Notes under the pieces: model-generated
The model's input: only the letters and a program-made list of their open reading frames with translations
Database searches by the model: none
Told to the model about the DNA's origin: nothing
Position numbers and translations under genes: made by a program
In this document: positions 10,331-21,124 of the stretch, piece after piece
Layout: every line of letters starts with the position of its first letter
How positions within the stretch are numbered: the first letter of the stretch is position 1
From: Glebionis coronaria
Lineage: Eukaryota; Streptophyta; Magnoliopsida; Asterales; Asteraceae
DNA length: 64,000 nt
Reading direction: 5' to 3'
NCBI GenBank assembly: GCA_025667525.1
Contig: CM046880.1
Location: forward strand, 599,387,452 to 599,451,451

Positions 10331-10939
10331 AACAACACGATGACGCAAGAGTTAATGGATTTTCAAAAATTAATGAGTACGTTGGATCACTTGGAACGAG
10401 CAAAAAGAGAAGAGGCAGCACCCTTGGTTGAAGCGCTTTCCATAAACGTCTGGCTGAAGACAAATTGCTTCATCAACGTGAAAAAGAGGTATACCGTAAA
10501 CTATCTGTAGGACTTGGTGACTGATTTATGCTGCTAATTTACCTCATTACTTATCTTCAACAATTTATGTGCTTTTTGTAGCTCAAGCTTGAGCTGAGCA
10601 GAGGCCGCCATAACGGTGATGTCAAGCAAAAGAATAGGCTCCAAAGAGTTCTTGAATATAAGGTCTGTTTAACAAGCTCCGTGTTTCACGTTTGAGTGTT
10701 AAACGTTCTTCTCTTCTATTTTACAAATTTCTTCCGGTTAATCCTTTTGTTTCAACTCTTTTTTTATTTTGTTTATGCAGTTGCAGTTTCAGGAAAGAGT
10801 ATTAATTGGTCGACAGGCGGAGTATGACAGAATGAGAGCAGAGAGGGAGGAACGTCTCAGTCAAGTTCTTCAGGAACAGAGAGAAAGGGAAATTAAGAGG
10901 AAGATGTTATACTATCTGCGCGAAGAGGAGGCCAGAAAG
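10331..10939 (+). pseudogene. eIF3a-derived exons captured at the 5' side of gene A
   Basis: Three exon segments match the helical middle of plant translation initiation factor 3 subunit a, in order. 10331-10488 has TQELMDFQKLMSTLDHLERA and AKREEAAPLVEA. 10582-10662 has LKLELSRGRHNGDVKQKNRL. 10781-10939 has FQERVLIGRQAEYD and IKRKMLYYLREEEARK. They are bounded by good GT-AG sites (donors at 10489 and 10663; acceptors ending 10330, 10581, 10780). One base is missing near 10433-10436, so a start at ATG 10340 would end in exon two. The introns show capture at DNA level, not by retroposition. The last segment runs in frame into the ubiquitin-like repeats. Identification is from memory of the eIF3a family. 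Confidence 0.72.
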
Positions 10940-11860
10940 ACCTTTTCTCTGGATGTCATAGCCACAACTACCGGAAAGACCATTTCCCTGGATGTGAAAG
11001 CCACAACTACCATCGGCCAAGTGAAAACCGCTATCGGGTATCTGGAAGATATTCCCAAAGATGAGCAGGTGCTGATCTTCAACGGAATGGTTCTTGATGA
11101 CAGGAGTATTATCTTCGACTTCGGTATTAAGAAGGGTTCCACACTCACACTTATGCGTGTATCAGAGGGATTGATGCACATATTTGTCAACACAGTCAAC
11201 GGAAAGAGTACATCTGTCGAAGTCAAACCCTCGGAAACCATTGGAAACTTGAAAAATCAGATCAGCGATAGGGTAGGTATCCCCGTTGACGAGCAGGTGT
11301 TGATATTTAATGAAATGGTTCTTCACGACAGTGGAACACTTGCTGACTTCGACATTAAGAGAGAATCCACTCTCACACTTATGCGTAAATCAAGGGAATT
11401 GATGCAGATATTTGTCACTGGAATGAGCACATCTATCGAAGTCAAACCCTCGGATACCATTGGACACTTGAAAAACCAGATCAGCGATAAGGTAGGTATC
11501 CCCATTGACAAGCAGGTGTTGATGTTTAACGAAATGGTTCTTCATGACAGTGGGACACTTGTTGACTTCGACATTAAGACAGACTCCACTCTCACACTTA
11601 TGCGTAAGTCAAGGGGATCGACGCAGATATTTGTCCAGGATATACGCAGAAGAAAATTCTCTGTGGAAATCAACCCCTTGGACACTATCGCCAATTTGAA
11701 AGCTAGGCTGTTGGAGAATGGTGATTTGACTAATTATATCACCCCAAAGCTTCGACTTATCTTTAATGGAAGGTCTCTCGAGGACAGTCATACATGTGCC
11801 GACTACAACATCCAAAAGGATGATGTCATCACCGCTTTTGCGATTCTGGGTCGGCGGTAA
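10832..11860 (+). CDS. Gene A: divergent poly-ubiquitin-like protein with eIF3a-derived N-terminus
   Basis: The first in-frame ATG downstream of the eIF3a frameshift gives 342 residues. About 36 charged helical residues of eIF3a origin (AEREERLSQVLQEQRE) lead without a break into four ubiquitin-like repeats. Each repeat keeps the ubiquitin skeleton: a MQIFV-type first strand, SDTIGHLKNQISDKVGIP, DKQVLMFN, LVDFDIK and STLTLMRKSRG. No repeat ends in Gly-Gly, so the chain should not be cut by ubiquitin hydrolases or conjugated. Repeat 3 lacks a few residues of the first hairpin, and repeat 1 has that hairpin duplicated (FSLDVIATTT, ISLDVKATTT). The paralogue is gene B at 28892-30807. Expression and function are unknown; a noncoding leader or alternative splicing must bypass the upstream frameshift. 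Confidence 0.7.
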   Translation: MRAEREERLSQVLQEQREREIKRKMLYYLREEEARKTFSLDVIATTTGKTISLDVKATTTIGQVKTAIGYLEDIPKDEQVLIFNGMVLDDRSIIFDFGIKKGSTLTLMRVSEGLMHIFVNTVNGKSTSVEVKPSETIGNLKNQISDRVGIPVDEQVLIFNEMVLHDSGTLADFDIKRESTLTLMRKSRELMQIFVTGMSTSIEVKPSDTIGHLKNQISDKVGIPIDKQVLMFNEMVLHDSGTLVDFDIKTDSTLTLMRKSRGSTQIFVQDIRRRKFSVEINPLDTIANLKARLLENGDLTNYITPKLRLIFNGRSLEDSHTCADYNIQKDDVITAFAILGRR

Positions 11861-12187
11861 AAGACTATCATTTCACGCAATATATTCATTTTCGATAATA
11901 GGAAATTGATTGTTATAAACTCAGGTATATACGAAGAAGGATTATAATTTCATTTCAGATGAGGTGTTATTTGATTTTGAGTAAGTTGTTCTTTATCGAG
12001 AACTTTACTTATTAAACACCGTCACACACGATGCCCACATAGTAGAAACATATACATACATAATGCTCACTTAAACAATGGTACAAAACCATAATTCCTC
12101 AGCCAAGTAAAAGATGAATGAATGCAGTATTCATTTTGTAAAAAATTTTGAACGAGTTAGATGCATGTTACCAAGCTTCATTCTTTG
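11861..12187. other. Convergent 3' spacer between gene A and NMNAT
   Basis: AT-rich 3' flank for both convergent genes. No other feature is seen. Confidence 0.5.
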
Positions 12188-15100
12188 TTAGGTTACGAGG
12201 TTGGTGTAAAGTTGGTTTTGTTTGATGTAATCAATAACTTCATCTGATGTCAAGTACTTCACCGACAAACCGCGTGAGATGCAGTCTCTACCATTACACA
12301 AACAAGCATCATTAAGCTTTGTGTTACAGCCAAAAAGAAAAAGTAAGCATGAGGATATAAGTTGATGGCTACCTTACTAAAGTTGAACTGATACGATTTG
12401 GTACTATTTCATCAACCACTTCGATATTACTCTGCAAAGTTGAGCAAAGGAATGAGATATAATCGAGCAGATGAAATAAACTTGTTGGGCATGTTCAATG
12501 GTTAGTGAAAAAGTAATGGCCTGGTACATTGTTTTCTGTCAATATTTCATCACGAGCAATAATTTCCTCGATGTTTTGGCCTTCTCTTCGGATACAAACG
12601 ACACCATAATCCTTGCATATAGTCCTGACCTATAATTTAAGAAAACAAAATGATAATCATGTGCAGTCAATAGAGTAAATCATGAAGTCCTGCTCCCAAA
12701 CAACTTATGTAGCTTATCGCATTGTATACATTTTATCAGGCGATGTTTGGATGTGGCTTTTAAGTGATCGTCTTTCCATGTTGAGAGTGTTGGGTACAGA
12801 ACTACAGATATTGTAAAATTAATCATATTTCAAGAAACAATCACAAAAAACGATTAAGTTTACTTGCTTAAATATAGATACGGTTCAAATTCTGTGGATT
12901 CTGAGGCTATAGTGTCCCTAAAACTCGTAAACCAGTTAAATTTAAGTCAAAATTTCATCCTGGGGTTAAGATAAGTAGCTTTGACGACGATAACCGAAAA
13001 TCATCTAGTCACAAGTGCTAGTGCTAGTAGTAGGCTAAATCTAACAGACTATATAAACAAGTGTGTTATGCGAAGTGGGATACCAAGGTCAACAAAGAAG
13101 GAAGCTAAAGGTAACAATACTGTGTCCAATATTTCATCGTTTATTCCTATGGTTCAACAGAAACAACCAGCCCATCTGCTTATGAACGACGCATTAAACT
13201 ATCTTGGCCAACAGAGTCGAACAAGTTAAAAGTTGCCCAAAGCCTATTCTTACTGCATACAAAAAAAATATAATAACGTTGATTTTGCACTTTGCAGGTC
13301 AACTTGGCTCAACCCATTCTGGTCTGATCTAAATTTACCCGTTTAACCCTAAGCTTGTTATCTCCTGATATAATATTTTTTATACAAGTTTTTTTACTGC
13401 AGACAACTTTTTTAATAACATTGGTGGCCCCTAACTATTTACTGGTTATGATTCATTGATTCTTCAAAGCACAATACTCACTTCGAAAACACACATCCAA
13501 ACACACCCTTGATGAGTTGCATATAGTGTTCGTAAAGAGAGAGATCAAATTTACCTGCTCAGGTATCCAAGCTCCAGGGGTGCTAAATGATTCTAATAGA
13601 TCAGAGCCACAGACTAACATAACCTTTAGATATGCTGAAATTGCATAAAGAGGATTAGTAGCAATATCAACCCGTTCCCATACCAATGGGTCGATTTGAG
13701 CTATCTTTGACCTCTAACAGGTCAAATAAGTGAAATAAACAAATATGGCTTGAACCAAAAAACTAGTGGAAACTCGAAAGTTGCGCAAGTCTGTTTGATA
13801 AACATCCAAAAACAGTTTTTTTAAAACCAGATTACTATTAAACATTTATATATGCAATCATATTTGACGCAGAAAGTAATAATAGCAAAACTTTGGACCA
13901 AAAATGTTTCGAGTCAACCGACCCGGTTTTGAGCCGTTACCTAACCTGTCTTGCCCAACCATTTTGCATTTTTGCTACCTCCTAAACTCTAGATAACAGA
14001 TAAAATAAGCAAAACTAGCACATCACTTTCCAAAAGGTTAAAGACTATACCACTAGGTATTAGTCCGTTATCACAAAAGAAGCTGCGGATTCTTGACAAC
14101 ACAGTTAATGAGCGTTGAAACGAACTTTGCTTTGCCTAAAACAGATAAATAGCTCTGCATCAATAAATACAGAGAAAAATAATTATGCAGAAGCTTTATA
14201 CGGTGAATCTGTTCATCATAAAACTATAAAAGCACATTGCACACGATTTTAAACTAGAGTCTCGGTAGATGCGTGTGTGTGTGCGCACGTGCACATTGCG
14301 AGGGAGAGACTGACCTCCCAGGTATCCACCATTACGAACTCGGAACTTTTGCAAGCTAATTGGCACATTTTAATACGATGTTCCGCTGGTATGAGACCCT
14401 ACACATAAATGAAAAGTTTAAAATTGGTACAGGAACCCGAACACCCTCTTTGGATGTTGATTTGAATATCAGAAGTCATAAAAAGAGACTACCTTTTTCT
14501 TGTATGCATCATTTACAGGCGACATATACTCACCAACGACTTGAAACCCTTTTGAGTTAAGTGCATCTCTTGCCAATTCTAAGCACGAAAAAAGAAAGTT
14601 AGCAAACATATGAAACTATATTCAATCATGTTGATCAGGAATTCAAGATCTATGACATGTCAACATGAAGCGAGAATTACTTTATTTTTAGTGTGCGGCT
14701 ACATACCAAAAAGCCGTAAATGCATGAATGTAGGAGGATTGAAGCTTCCGGTCGATACCAAAACTACGCGCATTTTACCCCTGCAAAAGTGTGAGAATTC
14801 CGAAACACAAGGTTTTAACTTTTGTATATGTTTCGGCTTATATAGCCGGCTTATGGCTTATCTAGTTTTGGGTTTATGTTTCACAAGCTCACTTATTGTG
14901 GCTTAATTTGAAACTTTTCGGCATATATAAGTTGCCCAAAAAGTGAGCTTATGAAACATAAACCCAAAACCAAATAACTCAGAAACTGATATATATAAGC
15001 CGAAAATTTCTGTTTCGGCTTATGGCTTATTTGGTTTTGGGCTTATGTTTTATAAGCTCACTTTTTAGGGCTTATTTTGAAACTTTTCGGATCATATAAA

Positions 15101-15537
15101 CTTATAGAGGACCTAATAAACTTATATAAGCCGAAAGTTTAAAAATAAGCCACAATAAATAGCTTATGAAACATAAACCCAAAACCAAATACAGTAAGTC
15201 ATAAGCCGGTTATATAAGCCGAAACAAACACCTTAACATCTAAAGACTATCACATGCATTTTTTTTTGGTATACCTAGGTTTCCGACTCGACATTGCGAG
15301 CCGACTAATCCCAGAGCGACTACCCTTTTGGATAGCCCGGAGTCATCGCAGGTGAACCTTACTGGCCACCCCAAGTGTACACACGTAACTATCACATGTT
15401 TTTTCGGTCTATACTAACATTAATTGCAATGTATAAACACATCACTAAACACACTTGAGTCAAACTTACATTGTGCTCAAATGCGATGAACCATTCTCGT
15501 CTAACGATAACTTATCAGTCGGCAACAAATCATCCAT
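12188..15537 (-). CDS. NMNAT: Nicotinamide/nicotinate mononucleotide adenylyltransferase, nine exons
   Basis: Exons on the minus strand: 15537-15470, 14780-14707, 14578-14493, 14398-14315, 14135-14051, 13634-13555, 12629-12528, 12431-12373, 12287-12188. Every junction uses GT-AG, phases agree, and the sum is 738 nt (245 residues plus stop), close to the plant enzyme's usual 240 or so. Motifs: GSFNPPTFMHLRLFELARDA (nucleotide-binding GxFxPxTxxH), GEYMSPVNDAYKKKG, LTVLSRI, VMLVCGSDLLESFSTPGAWI, YGVVCIRREGQ, and ISSTLVRDCISRGLSVKYL near the C-terminus. The SSTxxR box has Leu where plant enzymes usually have Lys or Arg. It transfers AMP from ATP to NMN or NaMN in NAD synthesis. Intron 1 holds foldback and SINE insertions. 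It appears fully functional. Confidence 0.95.
14829..15226. mobile_element. Foldback MITE pair in NMNAT intron 1
   Basis: The outer ends TGTTTCGGCTTATATAGCC and the complement of TATATAAGCCGAAACA face each other. Inside are two successive hairpins (about 14829-15007 and 15012-15226), each built from GGCTTATGGCTTAT, GGGTTTATGTTTC and AAGCTCACTT facing their complements. It is non-coding. No clear target-site duplication was found. Confidence 0.6.
15257..15387 (-). mobile_element. SINE with A-tail and 11-bp target duplication
   Basis: The 131-bp insertion is flanked by ACTATCACATG at 15246-15256 and 15388-15398. On the minus strand it ends in an A9 tract, as expected for target-primed insertion. 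The body includes GGTTCACCTGCGATGACTCC and GGGATTAGTCGGCTCGCAA, resembling a tRNA-derived SINE without its 5' head. It lies in NMNAT intron 1. Confidence 0.65.
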
Positions 15538-15606
15538 TTACACTTCCTGGTATCTAAGACACACACAAAATAAACTTATATAAGGTTTAGCAATACATAG
15601 AGGGGA

Positions 15607-15840
15607 GGTTCGTTTCGGCTTATATAGCCGGCTTGTGGGTTATCTGGTTTTTAGGCTTATGTTTCATAAGCTCACTTTCTGTGCCCTATTTTGAAACTTG
15701 TTGGCTAATATAAGCTTATCATAACATGATAAGCTGATATAAGCTGGAAGGTTTCAAACTAAGCCAGAAAAAGTGAGCTTACGAAACATAAGGCTAAAGC
15801 CAAATAAGCCATAAGCCGGCTATACAAGGCGAAACGAACC
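15607..15840. mobile_element. Foldback MITE upstream of NMNAT
   Basis: GGTTCGTTTCGGCTTATATA at the left faces the complement of GGCGAAACGAACC at the right. Nearly the whole 234 bp folds back on itself. It shares the GGCTTATATAGCCGGCTT core with the intron 1 elements, so it is the same family. It starts 70 bp upstream of the NMNAT start codon and so lies in its promoter or leader. Confidence 0.65.
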
Positions 15841-16039
15841 AGTATTCAATTAAGGGGTGTTTGGATGTGCATTTTAACAAACTAGTACTATCAGTCTGAT
15901 AGTATATCAGATACATACCTGGAAAACCAATTAATTAATTAGTGATCATGTAATATATTTGTTTTATTTCAAGTTACATAATCTTTTATTTTTTATTAGC
16001 AAAGGTAAATATTTTTCTTCTTTCTTACTTTTTAAAAAA

Positions 16040-16552
16040 CTAGCATCGTACCCGCGCAATGCATTGGCGAGTATCCAATTATTACTTTTTTAGCGTACAA
16101 ATATTACAATTTTGCTAAGGTTCAAATTAAAGTTAAAGTAGTAGGAACTTAAATAAACATTAAAAACAAAAAAAATAAAATTTAATAAAATTATATCAAA
16201 ATAAATATTGAATTAAAGAGTACGAAATTTTAGAAAATATGGTAAAATTAGATTATAAAAAAAATAAATATATCAAAAGATATTTCAATTTAAAAATAAA
16301 AGTTTTTTGAATGGTTAGTTACTAAGATTGTTACAAAAGTTTGTTATAAAAACATATGGATTGATTAGATCAATTTAACAAAATGTGATCTAAAGGTTTA
16401 AATTTAACCTTCATATCTTAACTTTTGGTTTAAAGTTAGGTTTGGAAAGTATATCTTAACTTTTGGTTTAAAATTAGGTTTGGAAAGTTTAGGTTCGAGA
16501 TTAACATTGGAGTTAGCCTCTTTATCTTTATGTAATAGTATAGAAGTATAGA
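16040..16552 (-). mobile_element. Non-autonomous Helitron
   Basis: On the minus strand the 513-bp unit starts TCTATACTTCTATACTAT and ends in a GC-rich near-palindrome (CAATGCATTGCGCGGG) followed by ...GATGCTAG. The host bases are A before and T after, the canonical insertion into AT without target duplication. There is no Rep/helicase ORF. Inside, a roughly 41-bp segment is tandemly duplicated (about 16410-16490, TATCTTAACTTTTGGTTTAA twice). Called from termini alone. Confidence 0.6.
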
Positions 16553-16948
16553 TATTAATTTATTTAATAATTATAATTAGAAAAACAGCTGCCCGACTAA
16601 CTTTTTTTTATAATAGTATAAAAACATGAACCTGCATAACTCTAGTTCAAAAAAAAGAAGAAAAAAAACTACATAACTCTAGTTAAAAAAAATAAAAATA
16701 AATAAATAAATAAATAAAAACCTGCAGAATTAATGTTTAGTTTACATTAACTGATACAAAGATTGACGAATGCTGAGTAAAAGTGGTGTTCTTGGTTGCT
16801 GATGAGCTAATCCTATAATTGTGGGACCAAAAAATAAACTTTTTCTTATGACCCCTGTTTTTTAATATTCTGTTATAGGAGAGGAGTGTTAAAACAGATT
16901 ATTTATTTTGAAAATTAATAATCAAATAATTATATTTTGAAAATATCA
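16553..16948. other. AT-rich spacer before the MULE
   Basis: No feature is recognised apart from short A- and TAAA-rich runs. Confidence 0.4.
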
Positions 16949-16957
16949 TTTTATAAA

Positions 16958-17165
16958 GTAAATTACATCGTTCGTCTTTGTGGTTTACGTTGACCGACGA
17001 GTTTGATCATTTAACCCAAAAAATGCACTATTCGTTCTTAATTGGGAACGTTATGTATCATTAGTCTCTCACAGTAACAGCCTTTGCTAACTCTCGTTAC
17101 ATGATAATCCGTGATACCTACTTGAGGGTATTATGACCTTTTTGCCCCTCTTTTTGGTTTTATCT
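16958..17165 (+). repeat. Left terminal inverted repeat of the MULE
   Basis: Matches the complement of 20605-21115 (minus the inserted hAT MITE) with moderate divergence. Confidence 0.7.
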
Positions 17166-17549
17166 TTTTATTTATAATAAAAGTTAAATATAAATCCAAC
17201 TAGGATTCATTCTTCTCTCTCCTTACAATCCCCATTAATTCAATCTTTAACAATAAATCATCATTTCCATTTTTTCCTTTATCTTCATCTCTATTGAAAC
17301 TCAAATCAAAAAAATTAACTTTTCTAGAAAAATTTTTATTTGAAAAATGAAAAATAGAAAACCTATTTAGCAACATCATTTTTCAATATTTTTCAAAAAT
17401 TACTAAATTTTCATTTTCTAAATTTATATATAAAATTAGAAAACTCTATTTTACCCTTTTCAAAATTTTCACATCATACCCTCCATTGTTTTAATTAACC
17501 CATTTTAATAACACGTTACTCTATTCAGTATTCACCGTTCATCATTATT

Positions 17550-18295
17550 TTTACGCTTTCGTCAGAAAATTTACGTTTTCGTCAGAAAATTTACGTTTTC
17601 CTCAGTAAATTTACGTTTTCGTCTGTAAATTTACGTTTTCGTCTGTAAATTTACATTTTTGTTTGTAAATTTACGTTTTCGTCAGTAAATTTACGTTTTC
17701 GTCTGTAAATTTGCGTTTTCGTCAGTAAATTTATGTTTTCGTCTGTAAATTTACGTTTTCGTCAGAAAATTTACGTTTTCGTCAGAAAATTTAGGTTTTC
17801 GTCAGAAAGTTCACGTTTTCGTCAGAAAAATTACGTTTTCGTCATAAGATTTACGTTTTCGTTAGAAAATTTACGTTTTCATCTGTAAATTTACGTTTCC
17901 GTCATAAAATTTACGTTTTTGTCAGAAAATTTACGTTCTCTTTTGTAAATTTATGTTTTCGTCTGTAAATTTACGTTTTCGTCTGTAAATTTAAGTTTTC
18001 GTCAGAAAATTTACGTTTTCGTCAAAAAATTTACGTTTTCATCTGTAAATAACGTTTTCGTCAGTAAATTTATGTTTTCGTCTATAAATTTACGTTTTCG
18101 TCAGAAAATTTAAGTTTTCGTCAAAAATTTACGTTTCCGTCGGTACATTTACGTTTTCGTCAGTAAATTTACGTTTTTGTCAGTAAGTATACGTTTTTGT
18201 CTGTAAATGTACGTTTTCGTCAGTAAATTAACGTTTTTGTCAATAAATTTAGGTTTTCGTCTAAAAATTTACGTTTTCGTCAGTAAATTTAACTT
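17550..18295 (+). repeat. 20-bp tandem array, left arm
   Basis: About 37 head-to-tail units of consensus GTCAGTAAATTTACGTTTTC, varying mainly at the positions CAG/CTG and TAAA/AAAA. The unit is not a multiple of three, so open frames across it are accidental. Confidence 0.9.
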
Positions 18296-18304
18296 TAAAA
18301 TTTT

Positions 18305-19420
18305 ATAACGAAAACGTAGATTTATAGACAAAAACGTAAACTTAATTTTTCTGACAAAAAAGTAAATTTACGGACGAAAACATAAATTTACAGACGAAAA
18401 CGTATACTTACTGACGAAAACGTAAATTTACTAACGAAAACGTAAATGTACTGACGGAAACGTAAATTTTTTACGAAAACGTAAATTTTCTGACGAAAAC
18501 GTAAATTACTGACGAAAACGTAAATTTTCTGACGAAAACTTAAATTTACAAACGAAAACGTAAATTTACTGGCGAAAACGTAAATTTTCTGACGAAAACA
18601 AAAATTTACTGACAAAAAAGTAAATTTTTGACGAAAACGTAAATTTACCGACGAAAACCTAAATTCACTGACGAGAACGTAAAATTACTGACGAAAACGT
18701 AAATTTACTGACGGAAACGTAAATTTTTGACGAAAACGTAAATTTTCTGACGAAAACGTAAATTTACTGACGAAAACATAAATTTACAGACGAAAACGTA
18801 AATTTACTGACAAAAACGTAAATTTTCTGATGAAAACGTAAATTTACAGATAAAAACGTAAATTTACTGACAAAAACGTAAATTTACTGACGAAAACGTA
18901 AATTTTTTGTTGAAAACGTAAATTTACCGACGAAAACGTAAAATTACTGATGAAAACGTAAAATTACTGACGAAAACGTAAATTTGCTGACGAAAACGTA
19001 AATTTACTGACGGAAACATAAATTTTCGACGAAAACATAAATTTTATGACGAAAACGTAAATTTACTGACGAAAACGTAATTTTACAGACGAAAACGTAA
19101 ATTTACTGACGAAAACGTAAATTTACTGACGAAAACGTAAATTTACTGACGAAAACGTAAATTCTCTGACGAGAAGGTAAATTTTCTGACGTAAACGTAA
19201 ATTTACTGGCGAAAACGTAAATTTATAGACGAAAACGTAAAATTACTGACGAAAGCGTAAATTTACTGACGAAAACGTATATATACTGACGAAAACGTAA
19301 ATTTATAGACTAAAACGTAATAATACTGATGAAAACGTAAAAAAAATTACGAAAATATGAAAAAAGAAGACGAGAAAAAACAGACGAAAACGTAAAAAAA
19401 ACTAGCAAAAACATGAAAAA
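18305..19420 (-). repeat. 20-bp tandem array, right arm (inverted)
   Basis: About 50 units of GAAAACGTAAATTTACTGAC, the reverse complement of the left-arm unit. The switch in orientation occurs near 18296-18305. The two arms could fold into a hairpin of about 740 bp. Confidence 0.9.
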
Positions 19421-20604
19421 GAAAGTTGATCATGAAAAAAATGGTTGGAAATAGTTTTATTTAAAAATTATTTATTTTTTTTAAATGAAAAATGTCATCT
19501 AAACAAGTTTTTAAAATTCTCAACTCTTTTCTAGAAAAGAAAAGTCTTTTCTTCTCTAGAATATTAGAAATAGAAAATTATGAAAAGTTTTCCATAACTC
19601 AACAGCCCCTAAGCTTTTTTATCAAAAACACTAATTTCTATGCAATAGAGATCTTGCAGTCAAATCTGACCACCACTATATTCCGACAACTAACATATCC
19701 GGCAACTACCTCTTTCTAAACTCAATTTCACAAACACCACCTGCATTCATATTTCGAGCCATAAATCTTTCAAAACTTCATTTCATCCTTATTTCGAGCC
19801 ATAAATCTATCAACAACCGACTCGACTTTAAGATGACCAAAAGAAAAAACTTTTTCAGCCGGTGAGAATAGCGATTTCAACAAAAGGTCGGATCTTTAGC
19901 ATAGTTTAAGTAAAACGTTTAAGAAAATTAATTTAAAATGAAGGTTTGTTGGATAATTTAGTTTTGAGTAAAATATGGATATTTATAGGTGATTTCATTA
20001 GTTTTTTCAGGTTTTAATTGCAACAAATGATTTAGAAGTTAAGAAAATCGTGGTTTTTAATTTGTGGATATAAAGACATTCATTTTCGTGTTGTTTAAAT
20101 AATGAGGCCAAATATTTGAATTTTGTAGTTATATATGTCAACACAAGGATTTGTTGTTTGTTGGATCGTAAAGGTGTATATTGTATTTGATCTATCTAAA
20201 GTTTAATTATAATTTATGAGTTTAATTATAAATGATTATTGATGAAAGAAAATGATGGTCAAATGAAAATCTTCCATCATCAAGTTCTTTTAATATTGGA
20301 AAGGAGGTTTTGATTTGATATATAAAAAATTGGAGATGTAGCAATTGTTCTTGAATTTTTTTAAGGGTTTTAGATCTTAGTTCATATGTTTCATGTGAGT
20401 TCTTTTTCTTTTTTCTATAGTTTGTACAAAGAGTATTGGTAGTCTCGATGTATCTATAAGCTTGAACCGATCTAAAGATATTTATTTAAATTGAATCTAG
20501 CTTAGCATAAAAGTTGATTTGATTCATTGATAACTTGGTTTGGCAAATGTATAAAAAAAAGAGGTGGCTAGAAAAGATAACATAAAGCAGGAAGATGGTG
20601 ATGG
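19421..20604. other. AT-rich interior of the MULE
   Basis: No transposase or captured gene is recognised. A short open frame at 19492-19719 lacks any recognisable domain. Confidence 0.4.
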
Positions 20605-20692
20605 TGAAGAAGATGAAGTTAAGAGTAAAATGACTATTATACCCTTATGTGTCAAGCACATGAAAAAATAACACAAAAATTAGTGAGGGTTA

Positions 20693-20982
20693 TAGGGATG
20701 AGCATTTGGACTCGAATCGTGGAACCGAACCGGAATCGTACCGGAACCGTACCGATTCTCGGTACCCGAATCTCGTTTGGTACGGTATCGATACCACGAA
20801 ATAAGGTGAAAAAATTCGGTACCACTAATTCGGTACGGGACCGGTACCAAATCGGGAATTTCCCGAGAAAAAGGGAAAATCCCGATTTCTCGGTACCGGT
20901 ACCCTTAATTTATGATCGGGAAAATTCGGTACCATCAATTCGGTACCGGTTCGGTACGGTACCGGTACCGTGCTCATCCCTA
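20693..20982. mobile_element. hAT MITE inserted in the MULE right terminal repeat
   Basis: The perfect 12-bp termini TAGGGATGAGCA and TGCTCATCCCTA are flanked by GAGGGTTA (20685-20692) and GAGGGTTG (20983-20990), 7 of 8 identical. The interior is packed with GGTACC palindromes and GGTACCGAATT-type repeats. The family is widespread in plants by its TAGGGATGAGCA end. It postdates the MULE. Confidence 0.88.
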
Positions 20983-21124
20983 GAGGGTTGTTAGAGTGAT
21001 GGACCAACACTGCATAATGTTCTCCACTTAAGGACAAGTGATGCATTTTTTTTTTGTCAAGGGACGAAATTTGTCGGTCAACGCAAAACACAAGGACGAA
21101 CGGTGTAAATTACTCTTTTATAAA

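Larger units (their letters stand above)
16958..21115. mobile_element. MULE-like non-autonomous element carrying an inverted minisatellite
   Basis: Perfect 9-bp flanks TTTTATAAA lie at 16949-16957 and 21116-21124, the Mutator-type duplication length. The ends form inverted repeats of roughly 200 bp: left GTAAATTACATCGTTCGTC...GTTGACCGAC, right (complement) GAGTAATTTACACCGTTCGTC...GTTGACCGAC. Similarity continues to GAGGGTATTATGACC against AAGGGTATAATAGTC. No transposase ORF is visible. The right terminal repeat is split by a hAT MITE (20693-20982). The interior is dominated by the 20-bp arrays at 17550-19420. Confidence 0.8.

Noticed and set aside
13555..13686. 77-codon minus frame as a separate gene
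   Set aside because: Only 13555-13634 is coding (NMNAT exon 6); the upstream part is intron read through.
18388..18615. 75-codon minus-strand frame in the array (FRQKIYVF repeats)
   Set aside because: It merely translates the 20-bp repeat; the period is not a multiple of three and the frame is accidental.
17550..19420. Regular 20-bp repeats suggesting a CRISPR-like array
   Set aside because: Units are directly adjacent with no unique spacers, reverse orientation midway, and the sequence is plant nuclear DNA.
20647..20994. 115-codon frame across the GGTACC-rich MITE
   Set aside because: It spans the MITE boundaries and is made of its palindromic repeats.
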